Part shown: piece by piece, positions 1 through 7,584 of the stretch
How positions within the stretch are numbered: position 1 is the first letter of the stretch
How the letters are laid out: every line of letters starts with the position of its first letter
Source: Acidobacteria bacterium 5-1
Lineage (GTDB): Bacteria > Acidobacteriota > Blastocatellia > Pyrinomonadales > Pyrinomonadaceae
Length of the DNA stretch: 34,238 bases
Reading direction: 5' to 3'
Assembly (NCBI GenBank): GCA_002050455.1
Contig: MWZA01000148.1
Span: 1-34,238 of the forward strand
Made by a program: the position numbers and the translations under genes
The notes under the pieces: generated by a model
What the model was told of the DNA's origin: nothing
Database searches by the model: none
The model's input: the letters and a program-made list of their open reading frames with translations, nothing else

Positions 1-1
1 C

Positions 2-940
2 GGCGGAAATACGCCGATTCTGTCGAAGCTCGGCGCGTGGAAATACGGTTTTAATTCGCCGTTCAAAGCGGAAGTTTATTTCATTAACACAAAACAGTTC
101 ACCGATTTGAAATGGGGAACTTCCAATCCGATTATGCTGCGCGACAACGATTTCGGCATCGTGCGGCTTCGCGCTTTCGGCGCGTATTCGATGCGCGTTG
201 CCGACCCGCGCGAATTTATTAAAGAAGTGGCGGGAACAAATGCACATTTTCAAACCGAAGATATTGACACGCAGCTCAAACGCGCTATCGTTGCGGAATT
301 TTCCGATGCCATCGGCGAGTTGAAAATTCCCGCGCTTGATTTAGCCGCGCAATATAAAGAATTGGGCGAAGCAATCCGCGCTAAAATAAACGAAGATTTC
401 CGAACTTACGGTTTAGAAGTTACAAAATTTTATATTGAAAACATCAGTTTGCCGCCCGAAGTCGAAGCGGCACTCGATAAACGCAGCTCGATGGGCGCGC
501 TCGGCGATGCACAAAAATATATGCAGTTTCAAGCGGCGGACGCTCTGCGCGATGCGGCGCAAAATGAAGGCGGCGGCGCAGGTTTAGGCGCGGGTTTAGG
601 CGCGGGTTTTGCCGTCGGCGGGCAAATGGCAAACGCTTTCGGGCAAGGTCGGCAAGGCGGACAAAGCGGACAATCTTCGCAAACAAACACCGTTCCGTGT
701 CCTGGTTGCGGCAAGCCGAATGCGGCAGGCACAAAATTCTGCGGCGAGTGCGGCGCGACAATGGAGGTCGGCAAAGTTCCCTGTGTCAAATGCGGCGCGG
801 AACTCCGCGAAGGCGCAAAATTCTGCTCCGAATGCGGCGCAAGTCAGGAAAAAGCAAAATGCTCCAACTGCCAAGCCGAACTAGCACCGGGCGCAAAATT
901 TTGTCCCGAATGCGGCACCAAGACCGAAGCGGCAGAATAA
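2..940 (+). CDS. SPFH-domain protein with C-terminal zinc ribbons (5' partial)
   Basis: The reading frame is already open at the left edge, so the N-terminus lies outside the window; 312 residues are visible. The first ~190 residues look like the SPFH (stomatin/prohibitin/flotillin) fold of the YdjI or 'virion core protein-like' family, including 'FGIVRLRAFGAYSMRVADP' and 'FYIENISLPPEVE'. A Gly/Gln-rich linker follows. The C-terminus carries three zinc ribbons built from paired CxxC motifs (CPGCG/CGECG, CVKCG/CSECG, CSNCQ/CPECG). Members of this family are thought to act as membrane-associated scaffolds, but the exact role is unknown. There is no transmembrane segment in the visible part. The gene converges on the isocitrate dehydrogenase gene, and a perfect hairpin lies between them. 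Family call confident; function not. Confidence 0.85.
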   Translation, partial: GGNTPILSKLGAWKYGFNSPFKAEVYFINTKQFTDLKWGTSNPIMLRDNDFGIVRLRAFGAYSMRVADPREFIKEVAGTNAHFQTEDIDTQLKRAIVAEFSDAIGELKIPALDLAAQYKELGEAIRAKINEDFRTYGLEVTKFYIENISLPPEVEAALDKRSSMGALGDAQKYMQFQAADALRDAAQNEGGGAGLGAGLGAGFAVGGQMANAFGQGRQGGQSGQSSQTNTVPCPGCGKPNAAGTKFCGECGATMEVGKVPCVKCGAELREGAKFCSECGASQEKAKCSNCQAELAPGAKFCPECGTKTEAAE

Positions 941-971
941 ATCAAGTTTGTTGAAAACAGCGCAACACACA

Positions 972-1028
972 AAAATCAGCCGCGAATAACACAAATCACA
1001 GTGATTTGTGTTATTCGCGGCTGATTTT
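972..1028. terminator. Perfect 28-bp inverted repeat, probable bidirectional terminator
   Basis: Arms 972-999 and 1001-1028 are exact reverse complements separated by one base. The element sits between two convergent genes and overlaps the stop codon of the leftward gene by two bases. The outer ends are AAAA/TTTT, which gives a short U-run in both directions. It is longer than a usual terminator stem and could also be a small dispersed palindrome. Confidence 0.7.
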
Positions 1029-2034
1029 ACTGTTTCAACTTATCAATAATCGCGTTGGCAAAATCGGCAGTGCTTGCCGTGCCGCCCAAATCTTTAGTGC
1101 GAACCTTACCTTCGACAAAAACGTCCATCATCGCTTTTTCGGCGCGTTCTGCCGCGTCCTTTTCACCGATATGCCGCAACATCAACCAACCCGACATCAT
1201 AATTGCCGTCGGATTGGCAATGCCTTGTCCGGCAATGTCGGGCGCAGAACCGTGAACGGCTTCAAAAACCGCGCCGATTTCGCCGATGTTCGCGCCCGGC
1301 GCAAGTCCGAGTCCGCCAATCAGACCCGCGCACAAATCCGAAACAATGTCGCCGTAAAGATTTTCCAAAACCAAAACATCAAACTGTTCGGGACGCATCA
1401 CAAGCTGCATACAGGCGTTGTCAATAATTTTATCGTCGGCTTCGATGTCGGGAAAATCTTTTGCCACGTTGTAGAAACATTCCAAAAACAAACCGTCTGA
1501 AAGTTTCATAATGTTTGCCTTGTGCATTGCCGTAATTTTTTTGCGACCTTCGCGCTTTGCAAATTCAAAAGCGTAACGGGCAATGCGCGTCGAAGCCTTT
1601 TCCGTAATAATTTTTATACTTTCGACCACGCCCGGAACAACAATATGTTCAAGTCCGGAATACAAATCTTCAGTATTTTCGCGGACAATTACCAAATCGA
1701 GTTCGGGATAACGGCTCGGAACATTTGGCAGAGATTTGACGGGACGAACATTTGCGTATAAATCGAGAGCCTTTCGCAAACCGACATTGACCGACGTAAA
1801 ACCTTTGCCAATCGGGGTTGTCAAAGGTCCTTTGAGGGCGACTTTGTTGCGTTTGATTGATTCAATCGTTGCGTCCGGTATGGTCGTGCCGAATTTTTCC
1901 AATGCCTGCGCGCCGATAATATGCGTTTCCCATTCGATGTCAACGCCTGTCGCCTCAATTGTGCGAACGGTGGCGGCAATGATTTCCGGTCCGATGCCGT
2001 CGCCGGGAATCAAAGTGATTGTGTGTTTTGCCAT
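1027..2034 (-). CDS. NAD-type isocitrate dehydrogenase (isocitrate/isopropylmalate dehydrogenase family)
   Basis: This 335-residue protein is a compact isocitrate/isopropylmalate dehydrogenase that oxidatively decarboxylates a 2-hydroxy-dicarboxylate, most likely isocitrate to 2-oxoglutarate in the TCA cycle. Visible signatures are the N-terminal 'ITLIPGDGIGPEI', the substrate-binding 'VIVRENTEDLYSGLEH' and the metal-binding 'NLYGDIVSDLCAGLIGG'. In 'HGSAPDIAGQGIANPTA' an Asp-Ile pair occupies the place of the Lys-Tyr that NADP-dependent E. coli Icd uses, which in this family points to NAD. The length fits NAD-IDH or homoisocitrate dehydrogenase rather than the ~415-residue NADP-Icd. A LeuB role is less likely because no other leucine genes are nearby. 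The gene is monocistronic, ending in the 972-1028 hairpin. Confidence 0.88.
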   Translation of the reverse strand: MAKHTITLIPGDGIGPEIIAATVRTIEATGVDIEWETHIIGAQALEKFGTTIPDATIESIKRNKVALKGPLTTPIGKGFTSVNVGLRKALDLYANVRPVKSLPNVPSRYPELDLVIVRENTEDLYSGLEHIVVPGVVESIKIITEKASTRIARYAFEFAKREGRKKITAMHKANIMKLSDGLFLECFYNVAKDFPDIEADDKIIDNACMQLVMRPEQFDVLVLENLYGDIVSDLCAGLIGGLGLAPGANIGEIGAVFEAVHGSAPDIAGQGIANPTAIMMSGWLMLRHIGEKDAAERAEKAMMDVFVEGKVRTKDLGGTASTADFANAIIDKLKQ

Positions 2035-2176
2035 AAGTATTTTCTTTAATGCGAATCAGTAGTTGAAAACGAGAAGAAAGCAACTGCCGTCCGAAACAGT
2101 ATAGCATTAAGTCATTGGTCGGGCGAACTTTCAAGGCAGTTTGGATGTTTGTTTTTTCATCATTGAAGTTGTTGTT

Positions 2177-3601
2177 TTAAACAATTTTCGTTTTCCATTT
2201 TCCGCGTCTGAACAAAATCGCGCTGACAATCGCCAACATCGAAAAGGCAATCGTAATCGCCCAAAAAACGCCGTGCGCTTCAAGTCCGAAATGATAAGCC
2301 AAAACATATGCAAGCGGAATTTCAAACAGCCAAAAAATAAAAAGATTCAGATAAGTCGGCGTAACCGTATCGCCCGCGCCGTTAAAAGATGTTTCAATGA
2401 CCATTCCGAAACCGTAAAATAAAAATCCCAGAGAAACTATCAGCAAGCAATCGGATGCGTAACCGGCAACGATTGTTTCGGTTGTAAATATGCCGACAAT
2501 CGGCTTGGCGAAAACCGCGAGCAAAATACCGACAATCGTTAAAAAACCGGCACTGCAAAAAGCGGCTGTCCAAACCGCCTTTTCCGCGCGGTCCGGTTTT
2601 CCCGCGCCGAGCGATTGACCGACTAAAGTTGCCGCCGCGTTGCTCAGTCCGACCGAAGGAAGAAGCGCGAAAATTATCACGCGAATTCCGATTAAATAAC
2701 CCGCAATGGCATCAGTTCCAAAACCGGAAACAATCCGAATCAAGCCAATCCAGCTTGTCATTCCGATAAGCATCTGCACGGTTGCCGATGCCGAAAGTTT
2801 CGCCAGCCGCCAAACCAGACGCGGAACAAAAGTCAAATGTTTGCGCTGGATGTTGAATCGTCCGCCGCGCCTCGTCAAAGCATAAAGAGCATACAAAACG
2901 CCGCAGCCGCGCCCGATTGTCGTTCCGACAGCCGCGCCCGTTACGCCCAATTCCGGGAAAAATCCCACGCCGAAAATAAAACACGGCGCGAGAATGATGT
3001 TCAGAATATTTGCCAGCCACAAAACGCGCATCGCAATCGCCGCATCGCCCGCGCCGCGAAAAATTCCGTTTATCAAAAACAGAAAAACGATAACGAAATT
3101 TCCGCCGAGCATAATCCGCGTAAAGTTTGTGCCTTGCTCGATAACGGCAGCTTCCGCGCCCATCAACGCCAGAAGCTGCGGGGCAAACAACACGCCGACG
3201 ATGCCGATTATAACTGCGACAATTAAGCCTAAATATAAAACTTGAATCGCGGTTTGCGCCGCGCCTTCCGTGTCTTTTTCACCGATTCGCCGCGCCACCG
3301 TCGCCGTTGCGCCAATCGAAATGCCGATTGCCACTGCATAGACGATAACGATCAACGCTTCGGTCAAACCGACGACGGCAATCGCGTCCGCGCCGAGCTT
3401 TGCGACAAAGAAAATATCAACTACCGCAAAAAGACTCTCTCCGAGCATTTCCAAAATCATCGGAACTGACAACAGAAAAATCGCTTTGCCGAGCGAGCCT
3501 TGCGTTAAATCGCGCTGTGAACCCGAAAAGGCTTCGCGCAGAATTGACCAAAAAGAAGTATTCTCCGTCACGGCGACGGAGTTTTCCGTGCTGTTTAGCA
3601 T
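2177..3601 (-). CDS. MATE family efflux transporter
   Basis: This 474-residue, very hydrophobic protein has about twelve predicted membrane helices in two similar halves, as in MATE (MatE) exporters. Typical MATE sequence includes 'SVPMILEMLGESLFAVVD' in the first helices and the second-half counterpart 'LSNAAATLVGQSLGAGKPD'. MATE proteins export cationic drugs or metabolites using a Na+ or H+ gradient across the inner membrane. The substrate cannot be read from sequence. The N-terminal ~35 residues are a hydrophilic cytoplasmic leader. The gene is leftward, downstream of the flavin monooxygenase with a 171-bp gap, and transcribed towards the isocitrate dehydrogenase gene. Length is normal and no lesions are visible. 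Confidence 0.9.
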   Translation of the reverse strand: MLNSTENSVAVTENTSFWSILREAFSGSQRDLTQGSLGKAIFLLSVPMILEMLGESLFAVVDIFFVAKLGADAIAVVGLTEALIVIVYAVAIGISIGATATVARRIGEKDTEGAAQTAIQVLYLGLIVAVIIGIVGVLFAPQLLALMGAEAAVIEQGTNFTRIMLGGNFVIVFLFLINGIFRGAGDAAIAMRVLWLANILNIILAPCFIFGVGFFPELGVTGAAVGTTIGRGCGVLYALYALTRRGGRFNIQRKHLTFVPRLVWRLAKLSASATVQMLIGMTSWIGLIRIVSGFGTDAIAGYLIGIRVIIFALLPSVGLSNAAATLVGQSLGAGKPDRAEKAVWTAAFCSAGFLTIVGILLAVFAKPIVGIFTTETIVAGYASDCLLIVSLGFLFYGFGMVIETSFNGAGDTVTPTYLNLFIFWLFEIPLAYVLAYHFGLEAHGVFWAITIAFSMLAIVSAILFRRGKWKTKIV

Positions 3602-3772
3602 AAAACCTTTAATTATATTGATAAAATGAGCCTAAAGCGAGATTTGCCCGTCCGAAATTTATACGGACGAAACAAACAAAACGGGTGCGAAGTATCTTAG
3701 CAGACAAGTAATTTCATAGCATTTGAGAGTTTAGCACAATTGAAAAAAATGTAAAATGTGCGCGGGTGCAAA

Positions 3773-5317
3773 TTATTGTTCAAACTCTTCAGCCAGATAT
3801 TTTTTCAATTTCTCAAGCGAAACGTCCGCACAAATGAACCCGATGTAATTGTCAGGTCTGAGCAGAACCATAAAAGATTCCTTTGCGCCGAAGGTTTCCG
3901 CAATGTTCGGATACAAAGGCAAATCGTGAAAATCAACAAAATCAACATATTGGTTTTTAAAATTTTCGGGGAAATCAGGCGGATTGCCGCTTCCGTCGAA
4001 AAATGTCAAAAGGTGAAACTTCGGCTCTGTCAAGTTTTTATAAACGCTTTTTCCGGCAATCAGAAAATACGGCATCCGCTCGCCCGCTCGGACCGAAAAA
4101 TTTCCGTCGGTTCTACTTAAAGACGAATTTCGATAATTGATGCCGATTTGCGAAACGCGCGGAAAAGCGAATTTTTTAACCGCGTCAATACTGAAAGCAG
4201 CACCGGCGATATACGGGAAAATATGCGTGCGAAGAAACGAGATAAACCAATTGGGATTTGCCACCAGATTAAACATTCGGTCGGTTGTTTCGAGCAAAAT
4301 TTTCGCGTTTTCGAGCCGTTCCTCGTTATAAGTTTCCAGCAATTCAGCCTTTGCTTTATCTTTCAAAACGAACGCTAATTTCCAAGCCAGATTGTAGCCG
4401 TCTTGAATTCCCGTGTTCATTCCCTGCGCTCCGGCGGGCGAGTGAATGTGCGCCGCGTCTCCGGCGAGAAAGCATCTACCCATCGAAAATTTGTTGACGT
4501 GGCGCGTGTGAACTTTATAGGTTGAAAACCAATTTACTTTTGTTATATCAAGGTCAAGCTGCGTATCCTGCTTGATGCGCTCTTCGATTTCTTCATACAA
4601 AACCTCGCCTTCATCCTTGGCAAATTCTTCGGGAAAAGTGCCGACGATGCGCCACTGATTTTCGCCCGTCATCGGGAAAAACGCGAGCAGCGAACTTTTC
4701 ATTAAAAAAATCATCAGCGCATCTTGGTTGAACTTCCAATCAATTTGCACGTCGGCAACATAAAACATGCGCTCAAACGTGCTTCCTTCAAACGTCAAAC
4801 CGAGCGAATGACGAACAGGACTTTTCGCGCCGTCGCAGCCGACAAGGAATTTCGCTTCAATTTCTTCAATTTCGCCGTTTGCGTTTTTAACCTTTGCTTT
4901 TACGCCTGATTCGTCTTGTATGAAACTTTCGAGCGTCGTTTGCCATTGAACGTCTTTGCCGTTTGATTTGATGAAATCATACAAAATCTTTTCGTGTTTG
5001 CCCTGTTCGACCAGGAGTATAAACGGATACGGACTCAAGCCTTTGCCCATTTCGCCAAACTCGACCTCACCGCGCACTTCGCCGCCAACAACCATTCGCG
5101 CTTTTGCCGCAATCGCACCTTGCTCGATTAATTTATCTGCCAAACCAATTTGCTCGTAAGTCTCCAGCGTTCGCGCCTGCACGCCGATTGCCTTTGAATG
5201 CGGTGTAGTCGTTTCCTTTTTATCGAAAATCACGAAATCAACGCCGTATCTGATAAATTGACACGCCAGAGCAAGCCCTGTCGGTCCCGCACCGACAATT
5301 ACTACATTCGTTTTCAT
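3773..5317 (-). CDS. FAD-dependent monooxygenase (PheA/TfdB-type, class A)
   Basis: The 514-residue protein has the three flavin hydroxylase motifs in order: the Rossmann GxGxxG ('IVGAGPTGLALACQF') at the N-terminus, the DG motif ('FLVGCDGAKSPVRHSLG') near residue 160, and the FAD-ribityl GD motif ('CFLAGDAAHIHSPAGAQG') near residue 290. This places it in the FAD_binding_3 family that hydroxylates aromatic or polyketide-like substrates using NAD(P)H and O2. The last ~100 residues look like the thioredoxin-like C-terminal domain of phenol hydroxylases. A purine-rich 'aaaggaaaac' lies just upstream of the ATG. No pathway genes accompany it, so the substrate is unknown; detoxification, including drug hydroxylation, is possible. 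Confidence 0.88.
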   Translation of the reverse strand: MKTNVVIVGAGPTGLALACQFIRYGVDFVIFDKKETTTPHSKAIGVQARTLETYEQIGLADKLIEQGAIAAKARMVVGGEVRGEVEFGEMGKGLSPYPFILLVEQGKHEKILYDFIKSNGKDVQWQTTLESFIQDESGVKAKVKNANGEIEEIEAKFLVGCDGAKSPVRHSLGLTFEGSTFERMFYVADVQIDWKFNQDALMIFLMKSSLLAFFPMTGENQWRIVGTFPEEFAKDEGEVLYEEIEERIKQDTQLDLDITKVNWFSTYKVHTRHVNKFSMGRCFLAGDAAHIHSPAGAQGMNTGIQDGYNLAWKLAFVLKDKAKAELLETYNEERLENAKILLETTDRMFNLVANPNWFISFLRTHIFPYIAGAAFSIDAVKKFAFPRVSQIGINYRNSSLSRTDGNFSVRAGERMPYFLIAGKSVYKNLTEPKFHLLTFFDGSGNPPDFPENFKNQYVDFVDFHDLPLYPNIAETFGAKESFMVLLRPDNYIGFICADVSLEKLKKYLAEEFEQ

Positions 5318-5457
5318 TTTGTTTTCCTTTTATGGCAAATCTCTCAAAAAACATAAATATATTCTAAAACAAAAATTATATCTTTTTTCAACATATTTAT
5401 GGTAAAGTATTGCTGAAACTTAAGTCTTATAATCTTTTAGAGAAGAAGGAGAATTTT

Positions 5458-5925
5458 ATGCCAGCAAAAAAAACAAGTACAAAAGCTACAACCAAGAAAT
5501 CAACTTCGACAAAAGCAAAAAGCAGCAGAAGCACCGCCAAAAAATCCGGCAAAAAGAGTTCATCGCCGGGTATTATGGGCAAAGTTAAAAAAACCGCCGG
5601 TGAAATTCTCGGCGGTGCGGCAACCGGCGCGGCTGTCGGAGCCTTAGGCGTTGTCGCTGAAACCATCGGCAATGTAGCGGAAAGCGGCGCAAAGAGTATT
5701 AAAAAAGCATCTCCGACGAAAGCCAAAACCGCAGCCGCTTCGGCGAAAAGCAAAACTGCAGCCGCTTCGGCGAAAACAAAAGACACAGATAAACCGGTGA
5801 AGTCGAAAGGCGCGGATAAATCAGCGAAAAGTGCAAAGTCTTCGCCGAATACTAAAGCAAAAAATAAAGTGTCGCTAAGCGAGAGCGGCAGCAAAACTTC
5901 AAAAACCACTAAAGCTAAAAAATAA
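5458..5925 (+). CDS. Lys/Ala/Ser-rich basic protein, histone-H1-like tails
   Basis: A start at 5458 is chosen because it follows a strong Shine-Dalgarno ('aaggag' about 7 bases upstream); an in-frame TTG-type extension to 5410 lacks one. The 155-residue product is tripartite. The N-terminal ~40 residues are almost pure Lys/Thr/Ser. A Gly/Ala-rich hydrophobic middle ('GGAATGAAVGALGVVAET') follows, and the C-terminal tail is of Lys/Ala/Ser repeats containing two near-identical 'KTAAASAK' units. Such composition resembles bacterial H1-like nucleoid proteins, but the central Gly-rich segment could also associate with membranes. A TATAAT hexamer occurs at 5428-5433, and the upstream region is very AT-rich. 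The gene looks real from codon pattern and ribosome binding site; its function is unassigned. Confidence 0.75.
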   Translation: MPAKKTSTKATTKKSTSTKAKSSRSTAKKSGKKSSSPGIMGKVKKTAGEILGGAATGAAVGALGVVAETIGNVAESGAKSIKKASPTKAKTAAASAKSKTAAASAKTKDTDKPVKSKGADKSAKSAKSSPNTKAKNKVSLSESGSKTSKTTKAKK

Positions 5926-5955
5926 GTAAGTGTAGAAGAATTCCGCTCACTTTAA

Positions 5956-5980
5956 TCCGCAAATTTTTTGCGGAAAGATA
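5956..5980 (+). terminator. Probable Rho-independent terminator of the basic-protein gene
   Basis: A 7-bp stem (TCCGCAA at 5956-5962, TTGCGGA at 5968-5974) with a 5-base loop lies 30 bases after the stop codon. An interrupted T-run follows. The stem is short, so efficiency is uncertain. Confidence 0.45.
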
Positions 5981-6113
5981 TTTTTGTCTAATGCTGTTAA
6001 AGATAATCGGCTTTTTCATAAATCCCGTTGCGTAAGAGTTATCGAGATTTTTTTGACTTGTGAAAATATTTCACGTAAAAATGCTTTACAATCTGTATTT
6101 TTCTATAAAATTT

Positions 6114-7508
6114 ATGGTTTCCGAATTCAAGCGTTCAAAACTCGCTCTATTTGTTATCTTGCTTTTGACAATTTCCGCACAGGCAGACGAAGTTAACAAA
6201 TACGTTCGCGCACAACTTGCGGAACGGCACATTCCGGGCGCGGCGATTGCCGTTATCAAAAACGGGCGCGTCGTCAAAGCTGAAGGTTACGGTTTGGCGA
6301 GCGTTGAATTCAACGCGCCCGCGACAAAAGAAACCGTGTTTGAAATCGGCTCGATTTCCAAGCAGATGACCGCCGCCGCGATTATGCTTCTGGTTGAAGA
6401 GGGCAAAATAAATCTGGACGAGAAAATTAAACGATATCTGCCGAACACGCCCGACTCATGGAAAAACGTCAGCGTCCGAAATCTTTTGACGCACACTTCG
6501 GGTATTAAAAGCTATACGGGTTTGTCGGGTTTTGAACTGACGAAAAGGTTAAAACGTGATGAATTTATCAAAGCGCTTTCCACGCATCCGCTCGAATTTG
6601 AAGCGGGCGCAAATTGGAAATACAGCAACAGCGGCTACAATCTTCTCGGCTTTATTATCGAAGCGGTTTCGGGAAAATCTTACTGGAATTTTATGCGCGA
6701 GCGCATTTTCAAACCGCTCGGAATGAATTCTACCGGCGACCGCGACCCGCAATATATCATCCGCAACCGCGCAACCGGCTACGAATGGGAAAACAACCGG
6801 CTTGTCGGGCGCGATTATGACTTGACGGATGTTTTCAGTGCGGGCGCAATCGTTTCAACTGTAATGGATTTGGCGAAATGGGACGCGGCTTTGCGTAATG
6901 ATTCTCTGCTCAAAAAAGAAAGCAAAGCGCAGATTTGGACACCTGTTTTGTTCAATGACAGAAAGCCTTATCCGTATGGCTTTGGTTGGAATGTTACCGA
7001 ATTTCGCGGTCATCGGCTCATCAGTCACGGTGGGCAAACCGCCGGTTTTGCCGCGAATATCTCGCGCTATACGGATGACGATTTGACAGTGATTGTTTTG
7101 ACAAATCTCGGCGACCAAGGGCTTGGCGGCGCGATTGCACGCGGCATTGCAAAAAATTATATTCCGGCAATTTCGCTCAAAACAATCAAAGCGCAAACCG
7201 AATCGGACGCGAAAGTTTCCACGATGCTCAAAACCGCTTTGCGCGAACGTCTGGAAAACAAATTGAATCCCGATTTATTGTCGAGCGAACTGATAAAATC
7301 TCTTTCCACCGAACGCGCCAAAAATGTTAATCAACGCATCGCATCTTTCGGCACAATCAAAAATCTTGTGTTTGTCGGCGGCGAAACATCGGGCGAAAGG
7401 AAAATCTACCGCTACAAAGCCGAAACACCGACGCGCATTTTTCTGTGGCGTTTTGCCGTCAATGACGAAGGCAAAATCTCGGAAATGACGCTTGAGGAAG
7501 AGGAATAA
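6114..7508 (+). CDS. Secreted serine beta-lactamase-like hydrolase (class C/PBP fold)
   Basis: The product belongs to the Beta-lactamase (PF00144) family of serine hydrolases, which includes AmpC, D,D-peptidases and esterases. With the start at 6114 (464 residues) it begins with a clear signal peptide (positive 'FKRSK', a hydrophobic core, cleavage after 'SAQA'), so it is periplasmic or exported. Catalytic motifs are present: SxxK as S80-I-S-K83, YxN as Y170-S-N172, and the third motif 'HGGQTAGF'. The frame is open to a GTG at 6060, but that start would bury the signal peptide. A C-terminal ~110-residue extension has no assigned role. It is more likely a peptidase or esterase than a dedicated antibiotic-resistance enzyme. 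It converges on clpA. Confidence 0.88.
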   Translation: MVSEFKRSKLALFVILLLTISAQADEVNKYVRAQLAERHIPGAAIAVIKNGRVVKAEGYGLASVEFNAPATKETVFEIGSISKQMTAAAIMLLVEEGKINLDEKIKRYLPNTPDSWKNVSVRNLLTHTSGIKSYTGLSGFELTKRLKRDEFIKALSTHPLEFEAGANWKYSNSGYNLLGFIIEAVSGKSYWNFMRERIFKPLGMNSTGDRDPQYIIRNRATGYEWENNRLVGRDYDLTDVFSAGAIVSTVMDLAKWDAALRNDSLLKKESKAQIWTPVLFNDRKPYPYGFGWNVTEFRGHRLISHGGQTAGFAANISRYTDDDLTVIVLTNLGDQGLGGAIARGIAKNYIPAISLKTIKAQTESDAKVSTMLKTALRERLENKLNPDLLSSELIKSLSTERAKNVNQRIASFGTIKNLVFVGGETSGERKIYRYKAETPTRIFLWRFAVNDEGKISEMTLEEEE

Positions 7509-7584
7509 AAGGTATTTTCTTTTATTAAATACAAATTAGAAAATAATTAAAAGAACTGATTTATTGAAACCAACCCATTCCTTT

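Noticed and set aside
1006-1500. A 164-codon plus-strand frame opposite the isocitrate dehydrogenase gene
   Set aside because: It is an antisense frame of a clearly conserved enzyme gene and starts inside the terminator hairpin.
5427-5909. A 160-codon open frame on the minus strand opposite the Lys-rich gene
   Set aside because: It is the composition shadow of Lys/Ala codons (giving Phe/Leu/Ala-rich sequence), has no ribosome binding site, and the plus-strand gene has a strong one.
7513-7545. Inverted repeat TATTTTCT/AGAAAATA between the hydrolase gene and clpA as a terminator
   Set aside because: An almost pure A/T stem with a 17-base loop in AT-rich DNA; too weak to call.
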